NCBI GenBank assembly: GCA_002482965.1
Contig: DLGZ01000018.1
Location: 34,635 to 41,662 of the forward strand
DNA length: 7,028 bases
Direction of reading: 5' to 3'
Source: Verrucomicrobiaceae bacterium UBA7681
GTDB lineage: Bacteria; Verrucomicrobiota; Verrucomicrobiia; Verrucomicrobiales; Verrucomicrobiaceae
This document shows, in pieces, positions 1 to 5,892 of this stretch. The notes under the pieces were generated by a model. The model was given only the letters and a program-made list of their open reading frames with translations. It was not told the origin of the DNA and made no database searches. Every line of letters starts with the position of its first letter. Within the stretch, counting starts at the first letter, position 1. Position numbers and translations under genes: made by a program.

Positions 1-780
1 GGCCACATGGTCAGCCGCACCACGGATGACTATGAGCGCATGGCCATCGCCGGCTGCCAGGCGATCTGCGAGCCCGCATTCTGGGCCGGATTCGACCGCG
101 CCAGCGCCGACGGCTTCTACGACTACTTCCGCCAGATCACCGAGTATGAGCCCAAGCGCGCCGCGAAATTCGGCATCCAGCATTACTCCTGGCTGTGCAT
201 CAATCCCAAGGAAGCCGAGGATCTCGCACTCGCAGACGACGTCATCGCCCTCATCCCGCAGTTCATCGACAAACCCGGCGTGCTCGGCATCGGCGAAATC
301 GGCCTCAACAAGAACAGCCGCAACGAGCTGAAAATCTTCGAGCAGCACGTGCAGGTGGCGCAGGATTACGACGCCCTCGTTCTCATCCACACGCCCCATT
401 TGGAGGACAAGCTCAAAGGCACGCGCCTGATCGTCGAGGCGCTGAAAAACTTCCCCAAGATCAAGCCCGAGCGCGTCATCATCGACCACGTCGAAGAGCA
501 CACCATCGACCACGTCCTCGATCACGGCTTCTGGGCCGGCATCACCCTCTACCCCGAAAGCAAATGCACCCCCAACCGCGCCATCGACATGCTCGAACAG
601 CGCCACGCCGAACAAATCTGGATGAACAGCGCCTGCGACTGGGGCATCTCCGATCCCCTCGCCGTGCCGAAGACCATGCAAGCCATGCGCCAGCGCGGCT
701 GGACGACTGAGATGATTCAGCGCGTGGCGTGGGATAATCCCCGTGCGTTCATGGGGCAGTGCGAGAAGTTTAAGCTGTGA
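1..780 (+). CDS. TatD-superfamily metal-dependent hydrolase, EboB-like (5' end outside window)
   Basis: This is the C-terminal ~259 residues of a TIM-barrel metallohydrolase. The frame is open to base 1, and its first codons read Gly-His-Met. The His fits the second histidine of the N-terminal HxH metal motif of TatD proteins, so the ATG at base 7 is an internal Met and the true start lies upstream. Counting that Met as 1, other likely metal ligands are visible: Glu97 in GEIGL, His128 in LIHTPH, His161 in IIDHVEE and Asp211 in NSACDWG. The opening SRTTDDYERMA, the EPAFW segment, INPKEA and the SDPLAVPKT segment match, from memory, the TatD-like EboB proteins of ebo clusters better than the TatD DNases. 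EboB's substrate is unknown. The gene ends in a stop at 778-780, and the next gene is on the opposite strand, so no ebo partner follows it here; any would lie upstream. Superfamily assignment is firm, subfamily moderate. Confidence 0.88.
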   Translation, partial: GHMVSRTTDDYERMAIAGCQAICEPAFWAGFDRASADGFYDYFRQITEYEPKRAAKFGIQHYSWLCINPKEAEDLALADDVIALIPQFIDKPGVLGIGEIGLNKNSRNELKIFEQHVQVAQDYDALVLIHTPHLEDKLKGTRLIVEALKNFPKIKPERVIIDHVEEHTIDHVLDHGFWAGITLYPESKCTPNRAIDMLEQRHAEQIWMNSACDWGISDPLAVPKTMQAMRQRGWTTEMIQRVAWDNPRAFMGQCEKFKL

Positions 781-825
781 GGGTTTGCCAGGAGGAGGAG
801 GCCATGGAATGAGCGGTGCTCTTGT

Positions 826-861
826 CTGAGGGACGAAAAGGACGAAAGTGACCAAAAGGAC
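826..861 (+). repeat. Degenerate 9-bp tandem array, 3' side of the four-helix gene
   Basis: About four units of nine bases are seen: ctgagggac, gaaaaggac, gaaagtgac and caaaaggac. They share the pattern xxAAARGAC with the array at 1513-1548, in the same orientation. Together the two arrays frame the minus-strand four-helix-bundle gene as imperfect direct repeats. Confidence 0.6.
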
Positions 862-941
862 TTCGTGTGGGATGCCGCCCGCCGGCACAGCCACGGGAGG
901 GCTGGCCGCTTGGCTGCCAGAAAAGGGTCAAGGCTCAGCTC

Positions 942-1511
942 TTACTGCCTGTTCCTGATTGCCAGCCTCGCCCTTGTCATCCGCTCGCTCATTCCGCCCT
1001 CCTTTAAGAACACCTGCTCAAGCGCCTTGATCTGCTTCCCAAGCAAGAAGTGCGTCACCTTCACCAGGCCCAGCAGTACATTGGCCGAGATCTCCGGATC
1101 GTCGCTTTCGATGCCCTTCTTGAAATCCTCATAGGTCGCTCCCGGTAATCGATTGAGCTCTCTCAAACGTCGCGCATAGCGGTGTATGGCTGGCCATTCA
1201 GACAAGCCACGTGTTCGCAGAAAATCCTGATAGTCCTCCTTCAGTTCGCCCTGGCTATGACGAGCCGCGTTCGTCAGTGTGATCTCCATTTTCTTGGAGG
1301 TGCCGGAAGCCTCACTCCCCTCCACGATGTTCTGCTTCCCTGAGCGCGCGGCCTGAACCATTTGATCGACCGTTCGGTCTCCGTATTTGGGCAGCCACTT
1401 CTTCGTAAAGAACACGGTCCCATCAAAGACAATCAGCGCCTTCTGGTAGGACAGCAGCTTCTCGTAGCCGCCGTGCGGCGGGATGAAGCCGGGTGAGTCG
1501 TCAGGGGGCAT
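942..1511 (-). CDS. Four-helix-bundle protein with C-terminal 'suffix' domain (S23/IVP-related)
   Basis: This gives a 189-residue protein from the ATG at 1511. The segment HGGYEKLLSYQKA (residues 13-25) and the motif around residues 53-74 (QAARSGKQNIVEGS, then ASGTSKK) are hallmarks of the four-helix-bundle family related to proteins encoded in 23S rRNA intervening sequences. The family has relatives among the accessory proteins of diversity-generating retroelements. The C-terminal segment LLGKQIKALEQVFLKEGGMSERM (about residues 156-178) matches what I recall as the 'four helix bundle suffix' domain. The biochemical function is unknown; family members form oligomeric, positively charged bundles thought to bind nucleic acid. 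A longer frame opens at a TTG at 1550, adding 13 residues of low-complexity SFKSFLSFLSF encoded by the 9-bp repeat array. I prefer the ATG, because homology begins after it and the extension looks like translated repeat. Neither start has a clear Shine-Dalgarno sequence. No reverse transcriptase or rRNA lies nearby. Confidence 0.85.
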   Translation of the reverse strand: MPPDDSPGFIPPHGGYEKLLSYQKALIVFDGTVFFTKKWLPKYGDRTVDQMVQAARSGKQNIVEGSEASGTSKKMEITLTNAARHSQGELKEDYQDFLRTRGLSEWPAIHRYARRLRELNRLPGATYEDFKKGIESDDPEISANVLLGLVKVTHFLLGKQIKALEQVFLKEGGMSERMTRARLAIRNRQ

Positions 1512-1512
1512 A

Positions 1513-1548
1513 TGAAAGGACAGAAAAGACAAAAAAGACTTAAAGGAC
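1513..1548 (+). repeat. Degenerate 9-bp tandem array at the four-helix gene start
   Basis: Four 9-base units are seen: tgaaaggac, agaaaagac, aaaaaagac and ttaaaggac. The period of exactly nine keeps the minus-strand frame open, which produces the (K/L)SF repeat ahead of the preferred ATG. The orientation matches 826-861 and opposes 1573-1617. Confidence 0.75.
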
Positions 1549-1572
1549 AAGGCTAAAGTTCACGCCGAAGTT

Positions 1573-1617
1573 TTTCCGTCCTTTCCGTCCTTTCCGTCCT
1601 TTCCGTCCTTTCCGTCC
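1573..1617 (-). repeat. Perfect 5 x 9-bp tandem repeat (tttccgtcc)n
   Basis: Five exact copies of tttccgtcc run head to tail, preceded by extra T residues and followed by a partial unit (ttctttcg). On the minus strand the unit reads GGACGGAAA, so this array is the inverse of 826-861 and 1513-1548. It lies in the 160-bp gap between the divergent four-helix gene and lpxI, 54 bases before the lpxI start, so it could sit in either 5' leader. Its perfection suggests recent expansion by slippage. Confidence 0.95.
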
Positions 1618-1671
1618 TTCTTTCGCCATTGCGCTCCCTGGAGCCCCCGCCATAGCGTAGGCGCTGTCCGT

Positions 1672-2490
1672 ATGACCGCCCCGAACCTCGACACCATCGC
1701 CCTCATCGCCGGAAACGGCATTTACCCGGAAACCTTCGTGGCTGCGGCGCGCAAGGCCGGAGTCAAGAAGCTGGTGGCGGCCGCCTTCACCAATGAGACG
1801 AAGCCAGAACTCGCAGGCTTAGTGGATGCCATCGAGTGGTTTCGCGTGGGGCAGCTGGGGAAGATGATTTCCTTTTTCAAAAAGCAGGGTGTGACGCAGA
1901 CGGTGATGGTGGGGCAGATCGCGCCGAAGAACCTCTTCGATCTGCGCCCAGACTTCCGCACGCTGATCATGATGGCGAAGCTGAAGCAGCGGAACGCGGA
2001 GACGCTGTTTGGTGGGATCGCCAATGAACTGGCGAAGGACGGCATCACCCTGCTGCCTGCCACGACTTTTCTCGAAGACCTCATGCCCGGCCCCGGCCAT
2101 GTGGCGGGACCTCAGATCAAAAAACGGCGGCAGGAGGATGCGGAGTACGGCTTCAAAATTGCCAAGGAAAGCAGCCGCCTCGACATCGGGCAGACCGTGG
2201 TGGTGAAGAACGGCACGGTGCTGGCCGTGGAGGCCTTTGAAGGCACCAACGAAGCCGTCAAGCGCGGCGGCTCTCTCGGCCGTGGCGGTGCGACGATGGT
2301 GAAGGTTTCGAAGCCGAAGCAGGACATGCGTTTTGATGTACCCGTGGTGGGCCCGGACACCATCCGCACGGCAGCGGCTGCCGGGGTGGATCTCATCGCA
2401 GTGGAGTCAGGCATGACCCTGCTCCTCGGGCGTGAGGAAGTTTTCCGGCTTTGTCAGGAGCTCAAAGTCACCCTCCTGGCTCTCGCCTGA
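1672..2490 (+). CDS. lpxI: UDP-2,3-diacylglucosamine pyrophosphatase LpxI
   Basis: This 272-residue protein matches the LpxI family (formerly DUF1009) along its whole length. LpxI hydrolyses UDP-2,3-diacylglucosamine to 2,3-diacylglucosamine-1-phosphate (lipid X) and UMP. This is the lipid A step performed by LpxH in Escherichia coli. It acts in the cytoplasm at the inner-membrane face. Visible family blocks are the N-terminal LIAGNGIYPE (residues 11-20), WFRVGQLGKMISFFKKQGV (56-74), the central RLDIGQTVVVKNGTVLAVEAFEGT segment (about 169-192) and KPKQDMRFDVPVVGP (214-228). Asp218 and Asp222 in the last block are the candidates for the essential metal-binding aspartate known in Caulobacter LpxI. 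Length is normal for the family. The ATG at 1672 is chosen because homology begins within ten residues of it; no Shine-Dalgarno sequence is evident. No other lpx gene is in the window, and no clear promoter or terminator was seen. Confidence 0.93.
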   Translation: MTAPNLDTIALIAGNGIYPETFVAAARKAGVKKLVAAAFTNETKPELAGLVDAIEWFRVGQLGKMISFFKKQGVTQTVMVGQIAPKNLFDLRPDFRTLIMMAKLKQRNAETLFGGIANELAKDGITLLPATTFLEDLMPGPGHVAGPQIKKRRQEDAEYGFKIAKESSRLDIGQTVVVKNGTVLAVEAFEGTNEAVKRGGSLGRGGATMVKVSKPKQDMRFDVPVVGPDTIRTAAAAGVDLIAVESGMTLLLGREEVFRLCQELKVTLLALA

Positions 2491-2536
2491 GTTTTCCCCT
2501 ACGCCTGCCGCCACGCTGCGGACGGCTCAATTCTTG

Positions 2537-2567
2537 TCTCGTATTTCAGCCCTCGTTTGGGTCTAAT
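2537..2567 (+). promoter_or_regulatory. Conserved 31-bp upstream box, copy 1
   Basis: This stretch matches 3604-3634 at 28 of 31 positions by hand alignment, with no gaps. It contains the shared blocks atttcagccct and ttgggtctaat. It ends 73 bases before the pseudopilin ATG at 2641. The sequence between box and ATG is much less conserved, so the box probably carries promoter or regulator-binding information. I could not assign -35/-10 or sigma-54 elements with confidence. Confidence 0.55.
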
Positions 2568-2640
2568 GGCGGTGGATAGCGGATTATTCCGTTATTCACA
2601 TAACATAATAAAACAAACGATAGATAAACATACGCATACA

Positions 2641-3456
2641 ATGAAAACGAAACGAAACCACGCCTTCACTCTGATCGAGTTGTTGGTGGTGATCACAATC
2701 ATCGCGATTCTCGCGGGATTGGCGGTGCCCACCTACACCTACGTTCAGATGCTGGCCAATCAGGCACGAGGCGTCAACAACGCCAAACAGATCATCATCT
2801 CGATGAAACTGTTCTCAAAGGACCACAGCAGCCAGTACCCCGACACCGTGCCCAATCCGGCGACGGGGAGCCTGGCCCAGAACGCCAATGACGCGTTCCG
2901 GCTCATGATCCAGGAAAAGCTCGCGCCCGATGAGCGCATCTTCGGTTGCCCCGCCGGCTTCAATCCGGATGGCAGCCTGGGTCAGAGCCCCAACTATGGC
3001 AATGCCTTGCTGCCCGGTGAAAACCACTGGGCCATGACGGCCGGACAGACGGACACCACGGTGGGCAACATGCCCCTCGTGTTTGAAAACCCAGCCTCAA
3101 ACAGCTGGCCTCCCCTCTGGAATGCCGACATGTCAGGCAAGATCGCCCCGGGCCGCACCTGGAGCGGTGGCAGGATCATCATTGGTCGCAACGACGGCAG
3201 CGTCGCTGTCGAAACTCTGGCAGACACCAAAGGCATGGTTGGCCCTAAACTCATGGCCGGTAACGTGAACCTGTTCACACAGGCCTCAGACGGCATCCCG
3301 CAGCGCGTTTTGCCGGTGGTTTATGGCAATGTCGGACCGACTCCTCCAGTCATTACGCCCAACCCCATCCCACCTCTCGCTTCTGCGCCCCCACTCCCCG
3401 GTGCAGCGTCCAGCGTTCCTCAGGCACCCGCCAGCCAGCCTCCTACAGGACTGTAA
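2641..3456 (+). CDS. Pseudopilin-like protein with prepilin-type N-terminus, paralogue 1
   Basis: This 271-residue protein opens with a classic type IV prepilin/type II secretion leader: basic MKTKRNHA, then FTLIELLVVITIIAILAGLAVP. Cleavage and N-methylation are expected between Ala8 and Phe9, with Glu13 as the +5 glutamate. The -1 residue is Ala rather than the usual Gly, a variant I recall as frequent in Verrucomicrobiota. The hydrophobic alpha-1 helix (about 9-30) would anchor it in the inner membrane. The globular part has one cysteine in FGCPAG (110-115) and a late IIIGRNDGSVAVE segment resembling the DG-containing end of planctomycete/verrucomicrobial pseudopilins. The tail after about residue 230 is proline-rich. 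The frame extends upstream to 2557, but ATG 2641 gives the correct leader. The leader is A-rich without a Shine-Dalgarno sequence. It appears monocistronic: an upstream box precedes it and a terminator follows. The role (pilus, secretion or surface fibre) cannot be read from sequence. Confidence 0.9.
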   Translation: MKTKRNHAFTLIELLVVITIIAILAGLAVPTYTYVQMLANQARGVNNAKQIIISMKLFSKDHSSQYPDTVPNPATGSLAQNANDAFRLMIQEKLAPDERIFGCPAGFNPDGSLGQSPNYGNALLPGENHWAMTAGQTDTTVGNMPLVFENPASNSWPPLWNADMSGKIAPGRTWSGGRIIIGRNDGSVAVETLADTKGMVGPKLMAGNVNLFTQASDGIPQRVLPVVYGNVGPTPPVITPNPIPPLASAPPLPGAASSVPQAPASQPPTGL

Positions 3457-3484
3457 GCAGTCATAAAGTCTAGAGACACTCCAC

Positions 3485-3518
3485 GCCGCCGGATGCACGC
3501 CATCCGGCGGCTTTTTTT
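3485..3518 (+). terminator. Intrinsic terminator after pseudopilin 1
   Basis: A perfect 11-bp GC-rich stem, gccgccggatg pairing with catccggcggc around the five-base loop cacgc, is followed by seven T residues. It begins 28 bases after the stop codon and separates the two pseudopilin units. Confidence 0.95.
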
Positions 3519-3603
3519 GTGCCTGGGTTTGCAGGCGATCCCCTGCCCCTTGCGTAGCACTTTTGATGACTTTGCCCCCGTGCTTCGAAAGGTGACATTT
3601 TTT

Positions 3604-3634
3604 TCTCGCATTTCAGCCCTTGGTTGGGTCTAAT
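3604..3634 (+). promoter_or_regulatory. Conserved 31-bp upstream box, copy 2
   Basis: This is the counterpart of 2537-2567, with 28 of 31 positions identical and no gaps. It lies 72 bases before the ATG at 3707, almost exactly the spacing of copy 1. It sits downstream of the first unit's terminator, so paralogue 2 probably has its own promoter here. The exact promoter elements are not resolved. Confidence 0.55.
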
Positions 3635-3700
3635 CCATGGGTGCCGATTTAATTCCGGTGTCCTAATAACATCATACCCAACCAAAAACATACCCAGACA

Positions 3701-4561
3701 ATGAAAATGAAAACGAAACGAAACCAAGCCTTCACTCTGATCGAGCTGTTGGTGGTGATCACCATCATCGCCATTCTCGCGAGTCTGGCCGTGCCTGCCT
3801 TCACGATGGTACAGACCCAAGGCAACCAGATGAAAGGGGTGAACAATGCCAAGCAGGTCATCCTCTCGCTCAAGCAGTTCTCCAAGGACAACAACAGCCA
3901 GTATCCCGACTCGGTGGCCAACCCACTGACAGGAAGTCTGGCCCAGAACGCCAATGACGCCTTCCGCTTCATGATCCAGGAACAGATCGTGACTGACGAA
4001 CGCATCTTCGGCTGCCCTGCCGGTCTCAACCCGGACAACAACATCGGTCAGGCCCCCAACTACGGCAACGCCCTCATGCCCGGTGAAAACCACTGGGCAA
4101 TGACCGGAAACCAGACGGACACCACCCAGGGCAACATGCCCATCGTGTTTGAAAACCCCACCTCCGTCAGCTGGCCTCCTCTCTGGAATGCCGACGTGGC
4201 AGGTCAGATCCAGCCCGGCCGCACCTGGCCTGGTGGCAAGATCATCATTGGTCGCAATGATGGCAGCGTTGCCGTGGAAGCTCTCGCTGGCAAAAAAGGC
4301 ATGGTCGGTCCGAAAATCATGGCAGGTGGCTTCAACCTGTTCACCCAGGCCTCACAGGGCATCCCACAGCGCATCCTGCCTGTGGTTTACGGCAACAACA
4401 CCATGACGAATGGTGTTGGAACAGGCGGTCTGAATCCTAATGGCCCTCCGGCCGGCTTTGGCGCCCCCCTCCCTGGTGGAATGCCCGGCGGTGCCCCTCC
4501 TGCTCCTCTGGGCGGTGGTGCTCCTGGCGCTCCTGGTGGCCTGCCACCTTCCGGCCTCTAA
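3701..4561 (+). CDS. Pseudopilin-like protein with prepilin-type N-terminus, paralogue 2
   Basis: This protein has 286 residues from ATG 3701, or 284 from ATG 3707. The second start aligns exactly with the start of paralogue 1 (MKTKRNQAFTLIELL) and keeps the same distance to the upstream box, so it is at least as likely. The prepilin cleavage site is Ala/Phe with Glu at +5, followed by the hydrophobic helix. Compared with paralogue 1, about 180 of the first 230 residues are identical without gaps, including the single-cysteine FGCPAG, the GENHWAMT block and IIIGRNDGSVAVE. The final ~50 residues differ: they are Gly/Pro-rich and collagen-like (GGMPGGAPPAPLGGGAPGAP) and end in PSGL, where paralogue 1 ends in PTGL. 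It is probably monocistronic, with its own upstream box and terminator. It is likely an inner-membrane-anchored or assembled pilin-like subunit; the system it serves is not in the window. Confidence 0.9.
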   Translation: MKMKTKRNQAFTLIELLVVITIIAILASLAVPAFTMVQTQGNQMKGVNNAKQVILSLKQFSKDNNSQYPDSVANPLTGSLAQNANDAFRFMIQEQIVTDERIFGCPAGLNPDNNIGQAPNYGNALMPGENHWAMTGNQTDTTQGNMPIVFENPTSVSWPPLWNADVAGQIQPGRTWPGGKIIIGRNDGSVAVEALAGKKGMVGPKIMAGGFNLFTQASQGIPQRILPVVYGNNTMTNGVGTGGLNPNGPPAGFGAPLPGGMPGGAPPAPLGGGAPGAPGGLPPSGL

Positions 4562-4590
4562 ATCATCATTTAGACTGAAGACAATCCATA

Positions 4591-4622
4591 CCGCCGGATG
4601 TGCTCCATCCGGCGGTTTTTTT
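4591..4622 (+). terminator. Intrinsic terminator after pseudopilin 2
   Basis: A perfect 10-bp stem, ccgccggatg pairing with catccggcgg around the loop tgctc, is followed by seven T residues. It begins 29 bases after the stop codon. Both arms are identical to the core of the terminator at 3485-3518, while the five-base loop differs. Confidence 0.95.
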
Positions 4623-4655
4623 ATACCTTGCCCTCAAGGTTTACCGGCAAACCAC

Positions 4656-4684
4656 TTGACCCTTTCGCCGCATCTTCGATTACT
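4656..4684 (+). promoter_or_regulatory. Weak sigma-70-like promoter candidate for the amidase
   Basis: TTGACC matches the -35 consensus at five of six bases. A 17-base spacer leads to attact, which matches TATAAT at only three of six positions. It lies in the 123-bp gap between the preceding terminator and the amidase start, where a promoter is expected. The -10 is poor, so this is only a candidate. Confidence 0.25.
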
Positions 4685-4745
4685 GTACCTCTGATGAGCT
4701 TGCAGGCTTGTTCATGCGAAACCTGCCGTCACCTCCACGAATCAC

Positions 4746-5381
4746 ATGCCGACTTTCACCTTTCCTCGCCATGCCTTAAACCGCCTGCTCACAGGCTCTT
4801 GCTGGGTTGCGCTGACGGTGTTGATGCTCATGAGCAAGGCTCAGGCTTTTGACACCGTCATTCTTGATCCCGGCCATGGCGCCCATGACCGGGGCGCGGC
4901 CATCGGTTACGTCTATGAAAAGCATCTGGCGCTGGACACAGCACGCCGGGTGGAGCAACTGCTCCGAAAAGAAGGCCTGAAGGTCATCATGTCCCGCAGC
5001 CGCGACGTCTTCATCCCGCTGCATGACCGCTCCGCGCTGGGCAACAGCAAGGGCAACGCCATCTTCGTCAGCATTCATTACAACTACAACCGCGGTGGCA
5101 GCGGCGCCGGTGCGGAGACCTACTACCACTTTTCCTCCAGCTACATGCTCGCGGCCTACATCCAGGCCTACCTCGTGCAGCGCACGACCATGCTGAATCG
5201 CGGCGTGAAGAGCGCCGGGTTTCACGTCATCCGCGCCACCAACAAGAACCCGGCGGTGCTCGTCGAGTGCGGCTTCGTCAGCAACTCCACCGAGCGTGCA
5301 CGCATGCTGACGGGCGAGTACCGGGCGAAGATCGCCGAAGGCATCGCCCAGGGCATCATTGCTTTCAGGAAGGCGAAGTGA
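4746..5381 (+). CDS. Exported N-acetylmuramoyl-L-alanine amidase (Amidase_3)
   Basis: This 211-residue zinc amidase cleaves the bond between N-acetylmuramic acid and L-alanine in peptidoglycan, as AmiA/B/C do in cell separation and wall turnover. Residues 1-34 form a signal peptide with a long basic n-region, the hydrophobic core VALTVLMLM and a likely AQA cleavage site before Phe35, so it acts in the periplasm. The Amidase_3 domain fills the rest: DPGHG with zinc ligand His44, Glu58 in YEKHL, His111 in SIHYNYN, and catalytic Glu174 in VLVECGF. There is no AMIN or other targeting domain, making it a minimal member. It ends normally in the family's IAEGIAQGI helix, so it is intact although an IS fragment begins within a few bases of its stop. 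ATG 4746 is chosen because it gives a complete signal peptide; no clear Shine-Dalgarno sequence is present. It follows a terminator, so it is probably transcribed on its own. Confidence 0.94.
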   Translation: MPTFTFPRHALNRLLTGSCWVALTVLMLMSKAQAFDTVILDPGHGAHDRGAAIGYVYEKHLALDTARRVEQLLRKEGLKVIMSRSRDVFIPLHDRSALGNSKGNAIFVSIHYNYNRGGSGAGAETYYHFSSSYMLAAYIQAYLVQRTTMLNRGVKSAGFHVIRATNKNPAVLVECGFVSNSTERARMLTGEYRAKIAEGIAQGIIAFRKAK

Positions 5382-5384
5382 GCG

Positions 5385-5697
5385 CGCCATCAAGGGCAGC
5401 GCCGCGCAACTGGCGCAGCCCTACCGGCGACGCTGGGAGGTGGAGGAATTTTTCCGCTGGCTCAAATGCCTGCTGCCCTGCCGGCACTGGCTGGCAGAAA
5501 GCGAGAACGGCGTGGCCATCCAGATCTACACAGCACTGATCTGCGCGGTGCTGCTGACGCGGCGGCTGGGCCGCAAGCCCAGCAAGCGGCTCATGGAAAT
5601 GCAGGCCTTCCACCAGATGAATCATGCGAGTGATGAGGAGCTTGCACAGGCAATCCAGGAGGAGATGCGCCGTGCCGCGCTACGGCTCGCTGCTTAA
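5385..5697 (+). pseudogene. IS4-family transposase, C-terminal remnant
   Basis: About 100 residues of the C-terminal end of an IS4-type DDE transposase remain in frame. The YREK signature (Y-x2-R-x3-E-x6-K) is complete in YRRRWEVEEFFRWLK, with its Tyr at 5422-5424. It is followed by NGVAIQIYTALI, GRKPSKR and a HASDEEL-like end, all typical of the family as I recall it. The N-terminal and central parts carrying the two catalytic aspartates are missing, and the homology begins within a few codons of the amidase stop at 5381. The same frame is open upstream to an ATG at 5359 inside the amidase, but that start is accidental. It ends at TAA 5695-5697. It cannot transpose on its own and marks the site of an old insertion or deletion. 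I found no terminal inverted repeats or target duplication. Confidence 0.85.
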
Positions 5698-5860
5698 AAA
5701 AACCGCAGGCCTGAGAACTGGCGCCGCACCACAAGGTGTCGCGTCAGGGCAGCGCATGCCTGCAAACCAAGCGCCATGGAGAGCCGCCCCCCACTGTGGC
5801 CATCCAAAACATAGGCCCTCTCTGCCCTATTCTCTTCCCTATCTCCTGCGCCGAAAAGTG

Positions 5861-5882
5861 CGGCAGCCACTCCTGGCTGCCG
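5861..5882. repeat. Perfect 8-bp inverted repeat (hairpin)
   Basis: cggcagcc pairs perfectly with ggctgccg around the six-base loop actcct. No T-run follows on either strand, so it is not a standard intrinsic terminator. It may be a recombination, regulatory or IS-end structure. Confidence 0.7.
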
Positions 5883-5892
5883 ATTGGAATAC

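Noticed and set aside
942..1550. Diversity-generating retroelement around the four-helix-bundle gene
   Set aside because: The family is related to DGR accessory proteins, but no reverse transcriptase, template repeat or variable-repeat gene is in the window.
826..1617. CRISPR array
   Set aside because: The units are 9 bp head-to-tail without spacers, and no cas gene is present; this is a simple tandem repeat.
3521..3547. Small hairpins after the first terminator (gcctg/caggc), and a similar one at 4625-4640 (accttg/caaggt) after the second
   Set aside because: Stems are only 5-6 bp without T-runs, and their sequences are unrelated between the two sites. They are compatible with chance or minor read-through structure.
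3470..4093. A 207-residue minus-strand open frame across pseudopilin 2 and the spacer before it
   Set aside because: It is antisense to a clear prepilin-type gene and reads through the terminator hairpin. A similar shadow appears opposite pseudopilin 1, as expected from the duplication.
4776..5393. A 205-residue minus-strand open frame covering the amidase gene
   Set aside because: It is the antisense shadow of a GC-rich gene. The plus-strand frame has a signal peptide and all Amidase_3 catalytic residues, while this one shows no family features.
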